Positions 37,796 to 46,947 are shown, numbered from the stretch's first letter. The stretch is 64,000 nucleotides of DNA from Streptococcus suis (GCF_002960425.1 NZ_POIZ01000027.1:29835-93834); one strand, 5' to 3'. The notes: generated from the letters alone by a model not told the origin. Numbers and translations: made by a program.

Positions 37796-38116
37796 GTGGG
37801 CAAGCCCTTGTTAACGGATGACATACTAAAACGAGTGAAAAAAATGCAGGAAGCTGATACAGATGAACGCTTTGGGCATTTTAGTCCCAAGCAAACGGTA
37901 TCCATGGATGAAAAGATTTTTGAGCCCATTTTAGATGAAGACTACCAAGGCTACGAGGAAGGACAGACCATCCGTATTCCCGTCAAACCATCGGTGGTAA
38001 AAAGTCGTAGAATTGAAACCATCAAACGCGAAGAATTTCGGGGAAAAGTCAATAAAATTCTCTTTTGGGTCATCCTTTTACTAATTGTCTTTATTATTGC
38101 TGTCTTGTTTATTTAA
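37796..38116 (+). CDS. macP: Cell wall synthase accessory phosphoprotein MacP
   Basis: 106-residue single-pass protein: cytosolic N-terminus MGKPLLTDDILKRVKKM, a Lys/Arg-rich juxtamembrane part, and a C-terminal membrane helix (last ~20 residues). In S. pneumoniae MacP is a StkP substrate that activates the class A penicillin-binding protein PBP2a; it is encoded between a nudix gene and pfs, as here. An ATG at 37790 directly abuts the AGGAG, so the GTG at 37796, with normal spacing and the conserved MGKPLLTD start, is preferred. Confidence 0.88.
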   Translation: MGKPLLTDDILKRVKKMQEADTDERFGHFSPKQTVSMDEKIFEPILDEDYQGYEEGQTIRIPVKPSVVKSRRIETIKREEFRGKVNKILFWVILLLIVFIIAVLFI

Positions 38117-38125
38117 GGAGAAATC

Positions 38126-38815
38126 ATGAAATTTGGAATTATCGCAGCCATGCCCCAGGAGCTGAAGATTTTGGTAGAGCAGCTCCAAGACAAGGTAGAA
38201 GTAGCTGTCTTGGGTCGGACCTATTACCAAGGCCGTATTGGTCAGCATGAAGTAGTGCTTGTCCAGTCGGGCATTGGCAAGGTCATGTCAGCTATGTCGG
38301 TGGCCATCTTGGCTGACCGCTTTGCAGTGGACGCCATTGTCAACACAGGCTCAGCAGGGGCAGTAGCTGACGGGATTGCCATCGGTGATGTGGTGGTAGC
38401 TACTCACTTGGCCTACCACGATGTTGATGTGACGGCTTTTGGCTACGCCTATGGGCAAATGGCAGGGCAGGAATTGTATTATCCAGCTGACCAAGTCTTG
38501 TTAGAACAGTTAACAGGCGTTTTGGCAGAGCAGGAAATAACCAGTCATCAGGGTCTGATTGTGACCGGTGACAGTTTTATTGCTGGTCAGGATAAGATCG
38601 CCAGCATAAAGGAAAACTTCCCAGATGTTCTTGCTGTGGAGATGGAAGGAGCGGCCATTGCCCAAGCGGCCGTTAATACAGGTAAACCTTTCTTAGTCAT
38701 CCGTGCCATGAGTGACACAGCTCAGGGAGATGCCAATATCACCTTTGATGAATTTATTATCCAGGCAGGTGAACGGTCTGCTCAGACCCTGATTGCCTTC
38801 TTAGAACAAGCATAA
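38126..38815 (+). CDS. mtnN: 5'-methylthioadenosine/S-adenosylhomocysteine nucleosidase
   Basis: Also called Pfs. Cleaves adenine from methylthioadenosine and S-adenosylhomocysteine; the second reaction feeds LuxS and AI-2 production. 229 residues: MKFGIIAAMPQELK start with catalytic Glu12-region, VNTGSAGAV (about 72-80), and the nucleobase/ribose motif VEMEGAAIAQ with MSDTAQGDA (Asp ~196). AAGGAGA precedes the ATG. Last gene of the glmU group. Confidence 0.95.
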   Translation: MKFGIIAAMPQELKILVEQLQDKVEVAVLGRTYYQGRIGQHEVVLVQSGIGKVMSAMSVAILADRFAVDAIVNTGSAGAVADGIAIGDVVVATHLAYHDVDVTAFGYAYGQMAGQELYYPADQVLLEQLTGVLAEQEITSHQGLIVTGDSFIAGQDKIASIKENFPDVLAVEMEGAAIAQAAVNTGKPFLVIRAMSDTAQGDANITFDEFIIQAGERSAQTLIAFLEQA

Positions 38816-38841
38816 AGCAAGCCTCGCGAGGCTTGCTTTTT
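38814..38841 (+). terminator. Terminator after mtnN
   Basis: AAAGCAAGCCTC and GAGGCTTGCTTT form a long perfect stem around CGC and end in TTTTT. The 5' arm overlaps the stop codon. Confidence 0.92.
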
Positions 38842-38911
38842 CTGAAAACCATGAAAAGACCTTTGAAACAGCTGAAAATACCGAATTTTTATCTATAAAA
38901 CACAAAATTGC

Positions 38912-38942
38912 TTGACCAGATACTTTTTTTTTTTAGTATACT
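38912..38942 (+). promoter_or_regulatory. Promoter with a T11 tract in its spacer
   Basis: TTGACC (38912-38917) and TATACT (38937-38942) are 19 bases apart, two more than optimal; 38924-38934 is an unbroken run of 11 T. Slippage in the run would change the spacing and so promoter strength. Confidence 0.7.
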
Positions 38943-38994
38943 AGTGAAAGTGTTTTTTGACACAAAAATATGAATATAAAACGGAGGTTTTTAT

Positions 38995-40104
38995 ATGAAA
39001 CTCAAAAGATGTTCTAGCAAGAAACAACTTCATAAGTGGGCCAAGTCGGGTGTTGTTTTTGCTTCAATCGCAGTCCTTGGTGGCGTGGTTGCTCCTGTGG
39101 GCGGTCAGCTACTGAATACTCCTAACACTGTTTACGCTCAGGAGAAGACTACTAAGGTTATTTATGGTATCAGTAAGTTTTCGAGCAGCTCTATGACGAG
39201 TGAAAGTTCGACAATTATTGAATATATACCTACAGGTGTCTCAAAAACATACGTAGCCCCTGTTATCGAAGGGTATAGGTTAGAAGCTGCTAGGGCAAGC
39301 TATCTAGATACGATGACGACCGTTCCTCATAAGGATGGGGTTGTTACTTTGCCGGATGGGTTTAGTGATAGTGTTATTGGAGTAACTTTTGCATATTTTG
39401 CAATTGAACAGCCGGTTGAGACTCCAGTTGAACAACCAGTTGAGCAGCCGGTTGAAACCAAGCCAACCGAAACCAATCCGTCAGATACTAAGCCATCAGC
39501 TTCAAGCGAGTCCACTAGTCCGTCCAGCACTAGCCAATCAAGCGCCACTAAGCCATCAGCTTCAAGTAGCTCCACTAGTCCGTCCAGCACTAGCCAATCA
39601 AGCGCCACCAATCCATCAGCTTCAAGCAGTTCCGCTAGCCAATCAAGCGCCAGCAAGCCAGATGAGACGAAACCAACCGAAACCAAGGTTACTGAGGACC
39701 AAGTATCCACTTCACCAGTCTATCGCCTTTATCATGAAGACTTGAAGGTCCATCTCTATACCAGAGATGCCCATGAATATAAGGTCTTGGCAGGTCGTGG
39801 TTGGAGACAGGAAGGTCAGGCATTCTTGTCCGCATCAAAAGGTAGCCCAGTTTATCGTCTCTATCATGAGGGTTTGAAAGTCCATCTCTATACCAGAGAT
39901 GCTCACGAGTACAAGGTTTTAGCAGGTCGTGGTTGGAGACAAGAAGGCACTGCCTTTTACTCAGTGACAGATGGCATACCTGTTTACCGCCTTTACAATG
40001 AAGGATTGAAAAAACATCTTTACACTACAGATGCAAATGAATACAAAGTGCTAGCTACACGTGGCTGGACACAGGAAGGAATCGCCTTCTACTCGGCTAA
40101 GTAA
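38995..40104 (+). CDS. Secreted Ser/Thr-rich protein with three DUF5648-like repeats
   Basis: 369 residues. A Sec signal peptide of about 49 residues ends near NTVYAQ. A unique region (50-135) follows, then a Pro/Glu/Val/Thr part and a Ser/Thr-rich spacer (about 160-235) coded by 60-base tandem repeats, and three 44-residue units (240-283, 284-327, 328-369) each with PVYRLY, HLYT and GW..EG. These resemble DUF5648 repeats found in secreted and wall-bound proteins. No LPXTG anchor is present, so it is released or attached non-covalently. GGAGG precedes the ATG. Role in adhesion or lysis would be a guess. Confidence 0.83.
   Translation: MKLKRCSSKKQLHKWAKSGVVFASIAVLGGVVAPVGGQLLNTPNTVYAQEKTTKVIYGISKFSSSSMTSESSTIIEYIPTGVSKTYVAPVIEGYRLEAARASYLDTMTTVPHKDGVVTLPDGFSDSVIGVTFAYFAIEQPVETPVEQPVEQPVETKPTETNPSDTKPSASSESTSPSSTSQSSATKPSASSSSTSPSSTSQSSATNPSASSSSASQSSASKPDETKPTETKVTEDQVSTSPVYRLYHEDLKVHLYTRDAHEYKVLAGRGWRQEGQAFLSASKGSPVYRLYHEGLKVHLYTRDAHEYKVLAGRGWRQEGTAFYSVTDGIPVYRLYNEGLKKHLYTTDANEYKVLATRGWTQEGIAFYSAK
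39490..39654 (+). repeat. 60-base tandem repeat in the secreted-protein gene
   Basis: Two full units (39490-39549, 39550-39609) differing at a handful of bases and a third shortened to 45 bases (39610-39654). In frame, coding for KPSASS..STSPSSTSQSSAT-like 20-residue units, so copy number can change without a frameshift. Confidence 0.88.
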
Positions 40105-40116
40105 ATAGAACATGCA

Positions 40117-40147
40117 TAAAGCAAGCCCATTGGACTTGCTTTATTTC
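40117..40147. terminator. Terminator between secreted-protein gene and rlmD
   Basis: TAAAGCAAG and CTTGCTTTA pair around CCCATTGGA; likely usable by both convergent genes. Confidence 0.85.
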
Positions 40148-40182
40148 TTATTCACGAACGACAAGGACAACATTTCTAGTGA

Positions 40183-41535
40183 TTACTTCTTGCTCAGCTT
40201 TACAACCGCCTCTGTTCGTGCGGTATGGGGAAACATATCAACGGATTGGATGTATTCCACCTTATAAGCCTTGGTTAGCTCTACTAAATCTCTGGCTAGG
40301 GTTGAAACGTTGCAGGATACATAGACCATTTTCGCTGGTTTGTATTCCAAGATGGTTTTGAGGAGTTTTTCATCGAGTCCAGTCCGTGGTGGGTCAACTA
40401 CTAAGGCATCTGCACGGTAGCCTTCTTTGTACCACTTAGGAATAATCTCTTCTGCCTTACCAGCTTCGTAGTAGGTATTGGTCAGTCCCATTCGTTGAGC
40501 GTTGGCCTTGGCATCTTCGATGGCTTCTGGGATGATATCCATGCCACGAACAGACTTGACCTTTCGTGCAAAGGCAAAGCCAATGGTTCCCACGCCACAG
40601 TAGGCATCAATCAAATCTTCATCGCCAGAAATATCCAGTGCCTTGACTGCTTCTCCATAGAGAACTTCCGTTTGTTGGGGATTTAATTGGTAAAATGCCC
40701 GAGGTGACAGGGAGAACTCGTAGTCCAAAACAGCTTCTTCAATGGCCTGTTTGCCCCATAGAATTTCTGTTTTTTCCCCATAGATGTCGCTGGTTTTCTG
40801 CCTGTTCCAGTTAAGAGCAACAGTGACAATAGTTGGAAATTGTTTGGTTAAGTCTCCAATGAGTTTGGTCAGATTGACCTGACAGGAGGTGACAAAAATG
40901 ACCTGAACTTGACCAGATTGACGGGCTCTGCGGACCATAACCGTGCGAATGCCCTGTTCTTTACGCTCGTTGTAAATGGGAATGCGGTGCTTGGTCAGCA
41001 AATCAGCAATGCTATTGATAATCTTCTGGGTCTCTTGGTCTTGAACGTAGCAGTCTGTAATACCAATCAAGCGGTGGGAATTTTCAGCATAGAGCCCAGC
41101 CTTGACCTGCCCCTTGAAAGAGCGGGTTTGGAATTGTAATTTTGCCCGGTAATGACTTGGCTGATCCATACCAATGGTCGGATGGATAGTATAATTTTCA
41201 TAGCCAGCTGGTTTGAACTTCTTCAAGGCTTGTTGTAGCAGGTCTTGCTTGAAATCCAGTTGCTTGTCATAGCGGAGGTGCATGATTTGGCAGCCTCCAC
41301 AGGCTTGGTAGAACTCACAGGCAGGCTTGACACGGAATTTGGATTCCTTATTGATTTTTAAGAGCTTGGCTTCGACAAAATTTCGTTTGACCGAAGTGAC
41401 CTGGCAATAGATTTCTTCTCCCTTGAGGGCACCAGGAACGAAGACTAGCGTTTTTTGATAAAAGCCGATTCCTTCGCCATTGATACCCATTCGCTTGATT
41501 TTCAAGGGAATTCGTTGGTTTACTTGTAGATTCAT
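40183..41535 (-). CDS. rlmD: 23S rRNA (uracil-5-)-methyltransferase, RlmD/RumA-like
   Basis: Methylates a uracil in 23S rRNA with S-adenosylmethionine; many Gram-positives carry two such proteins, so the exact site (U747 or U1939) is not certain. 450 residues: N-terminal TRAM domain, an iron-sulphur cluster motif [14 protein letters not shown] (about 88-101), SAM site [27 protein letters not shown], and the catalytic Cys in [13 protein letters not shown]. Divergent from recX with about 37 bases between start codons. Confidence 0.92.
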   Translation of the reverse strand: MNLQVNQRIPLKIKRMGINGEGIGFYQKTLVFVPGALKGEEIYCQVTSVKRNFVEAKLLKINKESKFRVKPACEFYQACGGCQIMHLRYDKQLDFKQDLLQQALKKFKPAGYENYTIHPTIGMDQPSHYRAKLQFQTRSFKGQVKAGLYAENSHRLIGITDCYVQDQETQKIINSIADLLTKHRIPIYNERKEQGIRTVMVRRARQSGQVQVIFVTSCQVNLTKLIGDLTKQFPTIVTVALNWNRQKTSDIYGEKTEILWGKQAIEEAVLDYEFSLSPRAFYQLNPQQTEVLYGEAVKALDISGDEDLIDAYCGVGTIGFAFARKVKSVRGMDIIPEAIEDAKANAQRMGLTNTYYEAGKAEEIIPKWYKEGYRADALVVDPPRTGLDEKLLKTILEYKPAKMVYVSCNVSTLARDLVELTKAYKVEYIQSVDMFPHTARTEAVVKLSKK

Positions 41536-41572
41536 ATTATTATTTTACCGAAAATTCCTGTATAATGAAAGA

Positions 41573-42349
41573 ATGAAAATCACAAAAATTGAAAAGAAGA
41601 AACGCCTCTATCTCCTAGAAGTTGAGGGGCAGGAAAATACCTATGTTACGGAAGATACCATTGTCCGCTTCATGCTTAGTAAGGACAAGGATATCACAGA
41701 AGAGGAATTTCATGTCATTCGGGATTTTGCCCAGTTCTCTTATGGAAAAAATTTAGCCTTGTATTTTATTTCTTTTAAACAGAGAACAAGAAAAGAAGTG
41801 CTTGATTATCTGGCAAAGTATGAAATTAGCGGAACACCTGCTCAAAAAATTGTCGCAAACTTGGAAGAGGACAAGTGGATTGACGATAAAGGCTATGTGG
41901 AGGCCTACATCCGTCAGAATGGATTGAGTGGTGACAAGGGACCAGCTATGCTTCGTCAAAAGTTAATGGCCAAGGGAATTTCAAAAACCTTGATTGATGG
42001 CAGCTTGGCAGAGGTCGATTTTTCAGACCTGGCTGGTAAGGTGGCAGAGAAGTTGCTTCGGAAATACCAGAACAAGTTGCCTCTACGTGCCTTGCAGGAT
42101 AAGCTGGTTCAGGGCTTGATGGCTAAAGGATTTTCCTATGAGCTGGCCAAACAGAGTATGACTCAATTAGAATTGACTTCAGATGAAGAAAATGAGACAG
42201 AGTTGATTTTCAAGGAGTTAGATAAGCAATACAGGAAATACAGTCGAAAATATGAGGGATATGAGCTGAAACAACGTTTGATGCAGGCTTTGGCTCGCAA
42301 GGGCTTTGATTTTGATACCATAAAATCTGCTCTTCGTGAATATCTATGA
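41573..42349 (+). CDS. recX: Regulatory protein RecX
   Basis: Modulates RecA filaments. 258 residues of helical three-fold RecX repeats, for example [40 protein letters not shown], and the repeat near the end [20 protein letters not shown]. The frame is open from 41480 but the part before 41573 lies inside the oppositely oriented rlmD start; the ATG at 41573 gives [20 protein letters not shown] (41561-41566) sits only seven bases before that ATG and no good Shine-Dalgarno is present, so the mRNA may be leaderless. Confidence 0.92.
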   Translation: MKITKIEKKKRLYLLEVEGQENTYVTEDTIVRFMLSKDKDITEEEFHVIRDFAQFSYGKNLALYFISFKQRTRKEVLDYLAKYEISGTPAQKIVANLEEDKWIDDKGYVEAYIRQNGLSGDKGPAMLRQKLMAKGISKTLIDGSLAEVDFSDLAGKVAEKLLRKYQNKLPLRALQDKLVQGLMAKGFSYELAKQSMTQLELTSDEENETELIFKELDKQYRKYSRKYEGYELKQRLMQALARKGFDFDTIKSALREYL

Positions 42350-42426
42350 GAAAAATCTTCGCCTAGGTTGAAAAAATATGGTATAATAGTCAAGATAAAT
42401 TGTAATAGTAGAAAGTTGGTAACAAA

Positions 42427-42960
42427 GTGAAATTACCAAAGGAAGGCGACTTTATTACTATTCAAAGTTATAAACATGACGGTGAAATTCATCGCACTTG
42501 GCGTGACACCATGGTATTAAAAACAACGGAAAATGCTATTATTGGAGTCAATAATCATACCTTAGTGACTGAAAATGACGGCAGACGTTGGGTAACGAGA
42601 GAGCCAGCAATCGTTTATTTTCATAAGAAATACTGGTTCAATATCATTGCAATGATTCGTGAGAACGGAGTTTCCTATTATTGCAATCTTGCCAGCCCTT
42701 ATGTTCTCGACAATGAAGCACTCAAGTACATCGACTATGACCTAGATGTTAAGGTTTTTGCGGATGGTGAGAAAAGGCTCTTGGATGTGGACGAATATGA
42801 GCGTCATCGCAAGGCTATGAAGTATTCCAATGATATTGATTTTATTTTGAAAGAAAATGTCAAGATTCTGGTGGATTGGATCAACAATCAACGTGGTCCC
42901 TTCTCTCCAGCCTATGTCAATATCTGGTACAAACGCTATTTAGAACTGAGAAGTAGATAA
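42427..42960 (+). CDS. DUF402 family nucleoside tri/diphosphate phosphatase (Ntdp-like)
   Basis: 177 residues, start GTG after AAAGTTGGTAAC. The DUF402 core has [48 protein letters not shown] and [11 protein letters not shown], with the conserved Asp/Lys pattern of S. aureus Ntdp-type phosphatases that hydrolyse NTPs and NDPs. A TATAAT is present about 40 bases upstream, so it has its own promoter; a small terminator follows. Confidence 0.87.
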   Translation: MKLPKEGDFITIQSYKHDGEIHRTWRDTMVLKTTENAIIGVNNHTLVTENDGRRWVTREPAIVYFHKKYWFNIIAMIRENGVSYYCNLASPYVLDNEALKYIDYDLDVKVFADGEKRLLDVDEYERHRKAMKYSNDIDFILKENVKILVDWINNQRGPFSPAYVNIWYKRYLELRSR

Positions 42961-42972
42961 AGTTAGAGAAAG

Positions 42973-42998
42973 AAAATCCTGTTTTGCAGGTTTTTTTC
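42973..42998 (+). terminator. Short terminator
   Basis: CCTG and CAGG with a TTTTG loop and seven following T, between the DUF402 and DUF960 genes; a weak stem, so possibly partial read-through. Confidence 0.65.
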
Positions 42999-43017
42999 TT
43001 ACCATAAAGGAGGAAAG

Positions 43018-43335
43018 ATGGCTTTTGATCAAACAAATGGACGATACGCAAGTTTTGGTATTGTCACCTCATTGCCTGGAGAGGTTATTGACAGTTTTTG
43101 GTATTTTATTGATAACTACTTAAAGGGAGTTATTCCCTTAAAAAGTGTCCTGCGTTTTTCCATCAAAAATCGAAAAGGAAAGGTGACACTTGTTTTTTCT
43201 CAAGAGGGCTATAAAAATGCCATTGCTCTAGATTTGAACAGTCGTTTCGATCCTTTTTATCCGTCAACGATTTTAGTGATGGATAAGCAGGGCAAGGAAA
43301 CCATTACTCTGCCAGATGAGGTGACCTTGTTATAG
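43018..43335 (+). CDS. DUF960 domain-containing protein
   Basis: 105 residues (YASFGIVTSLPGEVIDSFWY start, then RFSIKNRKGKVTLVFSQEG). DUF960 is a Firmicutes family of unknown function usually close to the DUF402 gene, as here. AAAGGAGGAAAG precedes the ATG. No signal peptide or catalytic motif. Confidence 0.82.
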   Translation: MAFDQTNGRYASFGIVTSLPGEVIDSFWYFIDNYLKGVIPLKSVLRFSIKNRKGKVTLVFSQEGYKNAIALDLNSRFDPFYPSTILVMDKQGKETITLPDEVTLL

Positions 43336-43484
43336 GTCGGATGGCTGTAGGGAGCTGGAGACTGTTTGACCCATGAAAGTAAAAGGATAGAAAATTCCTA
43401 TCTACCACGTTATATGTATTGTTAATATATGATATTTATTGTAAAATAAATATAGAGATTTCGTTGGTTAGAAAGGAGGACATG

Positions 43485-44228
43485 ATGGTCAATCAAGTTG
43501 ATGAGAAACCCCTTTATTTGCAACTGGTCGATGAGCTTGAGGTGGCTATTCGTGAGAGGATGGCTCCAAACGATAAATTATTCTCAGAACGCGAATTGAC
43601 ACAGGTCTATGGGGTTAGTCGCATTACTGTTCGTCTGGCCTTGCAGGAATTGGAGAAGCGTGGTCTTGTTTATAAGAAACATGGAAAGGGGACCTATGTT
43701 TCAGAAATTTCGAATACAGCTGTGGATTTATCGCAAGCCTATAGTTTTACCGAGCAGATGAAAAAAATTGGGAAGTGCCCACGGACAGCTATTTTATCTT
43801 TTGGATGCGTTCAAGCTACGGATTATATTGCCCAACATTTGCAGGTTAATCTTGGTGAGAAAGTCTTTGAAATAGAACGTCTTCGCCTAGCTGATGAGGT
43901 TCCAATGATGTTGGAAAGAACCTATGTACCTGCTTCCCTCTTTCCTGCCTTGACAGCCAGCAGGATGAGTGAAAAACCACTCTATGAAATCTTTCTTGAA
44001 GATTATGGTCAGATGATTCGATTGGCAGAAGAAGAGTTTTACGCTAGCATTTCTTTAGACAATGAAGCGAAGATTTTAGGTATTCCAAGTAACAGTCCAG
44101 TTCTTCATTTGGTGAGAAAAACCTATAATGATAAAAATAGGATAATAGAGTTTACCTTTAGTATTGCTAGGGCAGACCAGTTTCGCTATAAGATTAGCCA
44201 TCAGAAACAGAAAAACGCAGATAGTTAA
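43485..44228 (+). CDS. GntR family regulator, HutC/UTRA type (copy 1)
   Basis: 247 residues: GntR winged helix (residues 6-75, FSERELTQVYGVSRITVRLALQELEKRG) and a UTRA effector domain (about 90-240, LERTYVPASLFPAL). UTRA regulators near PTS and glycosidase genes usually bind a phosphorylated sugar. The frame is open from 43419; of two adjacent ATGs (43482, 43485) the second has the better distance to AAGGAGG. Its target is not certain; the GH35/PTS operon downstream, or its own gene, is likely. Confidence 0.87.
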   Translation: MVNQVDEKPLYLQLVDELEVAIRERMAPNDKLFSERELTQVYGVSRITVRLALQELEKRGLVYKKHGKGTYVSEISNTAVDLSQAYSFTEQMKKIGKCPRTAILSFGCVQATDYIAQHLQVNLGEKVFEIERLRLADEVPMMLERTYVPASLFPALTASRMSEKPLYEIFLEDYGQMIRLAEEEFYASISLDNEAKILGIPSNSPVLHLVRKTYNDKNRIIEFTFSIARADQFRYKISHQKQKNADS

Positions 44229-44240
44229 GTCTGCGTTTTT
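44212..44240. terminator. Bidirectional terminator between the two GntR genes
   Basis: AAAACGCAGA and TCTGCGTTTT pair around TAGTTAAG; the stop codon of copy 1 lies in the loop, so both convergent genes can share it. Confidence 0.87.
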
Positions 44241-44244
44241 GCTT

Positions 44245-44955
44245 TTAACGGTGGTTGGCCGTGATTTCGAATTTATAGTATTTCCAGTGCTTATAGGTTT
44301 CAGTATATTCCATAATTTCGCCACTTGCACTGTGAGTGGTCGTTTTGTTTTGAAGAACGGCTGGCTCAGTGGTTTTCAACTGCAAGTGTTTTGCAACTTC
44401 TTTTGGACATGGGCTAACAATTTCATTTGTTTCCACAAATGGTTCTTCAGACATGTGGATGTTGTAATCCAACTTGAAGCGTTGGTAGATAGATTGGTAG
44501 TGCTCTAGTGGAGCATCTGGATTTTGGATATATCGTTGTGGAATATAGGAGTTATGGAAAATGTATGGCGTATTTTCTGCTGAACGGACACGAACAATTT
44601 TATAATAGAAATCATTTTTGTCTAAATTAAGTTTTTCAAGGATTTCAGGATCATTGCCTTTTTCACAAGAGAGCACGACGATGGTATCTTTATCCATAGG
44701 GAAAACTTCAATATCAGAGAATTCCACCAAACGTCCTTTACGTGAACGAGATACAAAGGTTCCTTTACCCTGCTGACGAACTAGATAACCATCTTTAACC
44801 AATTCATTGACAGCACGGATAACCGTAATAGAGCTAACATTAAAGAGCTTGGTTAATTCAGATTCTGTGTAAAATTTGTCGCCATTTTCAAATTTACCAG
44901 AAATAATCTGTTGACGTAAGTCATTCTGTATAAGTTGATACTTAGGTACTTTCAT
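44245..44955 (-). CDS. GntR family regulator, HutC/UTRA type (copy 2), divergent from bgaC
   Basis: 236 residues: winged helix (FYTESELTKLFNVSSITVIR, about 30-49) and UTRA domain with FHNSYIPQRY. The frame is open up to 45009, but the ATG at 44955, preceded by AAAGGAAG, gives the usual start MKVPKYQLIQNDLRQQI. It lies back to back with the beta-galactosidase operon, the normal place of its specific regulator (as next to pneumococcal bgaC). It differs clearly from copy 1 and is not a recent duplicate. Confidence 0.88.
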   Translation of the reverse strand: MKVPKYQLIQNDLRQQIISGKFENGDKFYTESELTKLFNVSSITVIRAVNELVKDGYLVRQQGKGTFVSRSRKGRLVEFSDIEVFPMDKDTIVVLSCEKGNDPEILEKLNLDKNDFYYKIVRVRSAENTPYIFHNSYIPQRYIQNPDAPLEHYQSIYQRFKLDYNIHMSEEPFVETNEIVSPCPKEVAKHLQLKTTEPAVLQNKTTTHSASGEIMEYTETYKHWKYYKFEITANHR

Positions 44956-45107
44956 CTTTATTACTTCCTTTCTAGCGATTATTATACTAAATGGATAGAA
45001 AAAAATCAAAAAATATAGCTAGAATTTCTAAAAAAATCCTTGTAAACCCCTTTCATGACGGGATTTATCAAAAAATGTAGAAATTATTTCAAAAAATAAT
45101 AAAAAGT

Positions 45108-45138
45108 AGTGGACATAACCAGTAAAAAGTGTTATTAT
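45108..45138 (+). promoter_or_regulatory. bgaC promoter with overlapping GntR-like operator
   Basis: AGTGGACATAACCAGT (45108-45123) has inverted TGG...CCA half-sites like operators of HutC-type GntR regulators; it covers the -35 TGGACA (45110-45115). The -10 TATTAT (45133-45138) is 17 bases on. Binding by copy 2 is inferred. Confidence 0.6.
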
Positions 45139-45174
45139 ATTAACAGAAAGGTATATGGTTATAAAGGTGACAAG

Positions 45175-46947
45175 ATGACAGAGTTCTATATAAAAGATCA
45201 AATTTACTTAGATCATCAACCCTTTAAAATTTTATCGGGTGCTATCCACTATTTCCGAGTACACCCTGATGACTGGTATCATTCCTTGTATAATTTGAAA
45301 GCTTTAGGTTTTAATACGGTTGAAACCTATGTTCCTTGGAATATGCACGAACCTAAAAAAGGGGAGTTTTGCTATGAAGGAATACTAGATCTTGAGCGCT
45401 TTTTACAGCTGGCTCAGGATTTGGGGCTTTATGCTATTGTTCGCCCTTCCCCATATATTTGTGCTGAGTGGGAATGGGGAGGTCTCCCCGCTTGGCTGAT
45501 GCAGGAAGAGCTGCGGGTTCGTTCGCATGACGAGCGCTACCTAAAGCACTTAGATGAATATTACGCTTCTCTTCTTCCTAAATTAGCCAAGTTCCAACTC
45601 GCACAAGGTGGTAATATCCTTATGTTCCAGGTAGAGAATGAATATGGCTCTTATGGTGAGGACAAGGAATACCTGAGAGCAGTAGCAAGTCTGATGCGTA
45701 AGCATGGCTTGACAGCTCCCCTCTTCACCTCGGACGGTGCTTGGCGGGCGACGCTTCGAGCAGGAACGCTGATTGAAGATGACATCTTTGTGACGGGTAA
45801 CTTTGGTTCAAAAGCCAAGGAAAATTTTGCAAATATGCAGGCTTTCTTTGAGGAACATGGTAAAAAGTGGCCCTTCATGTGTATGGAATTCTGGGATGGC
45901 TGGTTCAATCGCTGGGGCGATGAGGTCATTCGCCGTGATCCAGACGAGATGGTCGATGCTGTTATGGAATGTATTGAATTGGGTTCTATCAATCTCTACA
46001 TGTTCCATGGTGGAACCAACTTTGGGTTCATGAATGGTTGCTCTGCCCGCGGTCAGATTGATTTGCCACAGGTAACTTCTTACGATTACGATGCGATTTT
46101 AGATGAGGCTGGTAATCCAACCAAGAAATTCTATGCCTTGCAAAAACGTATGAAGGAAACCTATCCAGATTTGGACTATGCTGAGCCACTGGTAAAAGAA
46201 GCCAGGGCCTTGCCAAGTGTGGACTTGAAGGATAAGGTAAGCCTCTTTGCTGTAGCAGAAAATGTAAGCGATTACTCCTCTAGCTTCTATCCAAAAAATA
46301 TGGAAGAGCTGGGGCAATCGACGGGCTATATCCTCTATAAAACGCAGTTAGAGCGGGATAAGGAGGAGGCAGAACGGCTTCGTGTCATTGATGCGCGTGA
46401 CCGTATTCAAGTCTATGCAGATGGTCGTTTGGTTACCACACAATACCAGACAGAAATTGGTGAAGACATTGCACTAGAGTTTGCATCCAACCATGTTGAA
46501 CTGGCTGTCTTGGTTGAAAACATGGGACGGGTCAATTATGGTCATAAGTTGACAGCACCGACGCAGTCTAAAGGTTTGGGTCGAGGGGCTATAGCAGACT
46601 TGCACTACATTGGTAATTGGGACATGTATCCATTGCCACTGGATGATATTTCTGGTCTGGATTTCACGAAAGAGTGGCAGGAGGGTCAACCAGCCTTCTA
46701 TCGCTACCAGTTTGAAGTGGAAGAACTGGCAGATACTTACTTAGACATGACAGGTTTTGGTAAGGGTGTCGTATTTGTTAATAATGTCAATATCGGACGT
46801 TTCTGGGAAAAAGGTCCAATCCTCTATCTCTATATTCCAAAAGGATACTTAAAGAAAGGAGTTAATGAAATAGTCGTTTTTGAAACGGAAGGGCAATATA
46901 GAGACAAGATTAGCTTTTCACAGGAACCCGTTTATAAAAAAGTATAG
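45175..46947 (+). CDS. bgaC: Beta-galactosidase, GH35 (BgaC-like)
   Basis: 590 residues. The catalytic TIM barrel occupies about 1-320; acid/base Glu in QVENEYGSYG (about 158-167) and nucleophile Glu in MCMEFWDGWFNRWG. C-terminal beta domains follow. Start MTEFYIKDQIYL at 45175; the frame is open 66 bases further but has no ribosome-binding site there. Without a signal peptide it is cytosolic or surface-displayed by an unusual route, as proposed for pneumococcal BgaC, which is specific for terminal Gal beta-1,3-GlcNAc. It heads the operon with the PTS and galM. Confidence 0.92.
   Translation: MTEFYIKDQIYLDHQPFKILSGAIHYFRVHPDDWYHSLYNLKALGFNTVETYVPWNMHEPKKGEFCYEGILDLERFLQLAQDLGLYAIVRPSPYICAEWEWGGLPAWLMQEELRVRSHDERYLKHLDEYYASLLPKLAKFQLAQGGNILMFQVENEYGSYGEDKEYLRAVASLMRKHGLTAPLFTSDGAWRATLRAGTLIEDDIFVTGNFGSKAKENFANMQAFFEEHGKKWPFMCMEFWDGWFNRWGDEVIRRDPDEMVDAVMECIELGSINLYMFHGGTNFGFMNGCSARGQIDLPQVTSYDYDAILDEAGNPTKKFYALQKRMKETYPDLDYAEPLVKEARALPSVDLKDKVSLFAVAENVSDYSSSFYPKNMEELGQSTGYILYKTQLERDKEEAERLRVIDARDRIQVYADGRLVTTQYQTEIGEDIALEFASNHVELAVLVENMGRVNYGHKLTAPTQSKGLGRGAIADLHYIGNWDMYPLPLDDISGLDFTKEWQEGQPAFYRYQFEVEELADTYLDMTGFGKGVVFVNNVNIGRFWEKGPILYLYIPKGYLKKGVNEIVVFETEGQYRDKISFSQEPVYKKV

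Noticed and set aside
39490..39654. CRISPR-like regular repeats
   Set aside because: The repeats are in-frame coding units of 60 bases without unique spacers. No other direct-repeat array was seen, so there is no CRISPR.
39327..39710. 127-codon antisense frame of Leu/Val/Asp repeats
   Set aside because: It is the complement of the Ser/Thr-rich linker repeats of the secreted protein; low-complexity shadow.
45035..45055. cre-like site upstream of bgaC (TGTAAACCCCTTTCA)
   Set aside because: It is one base longer than the cre pattern and lacks the central CG, so it does not fit CcpA binding.
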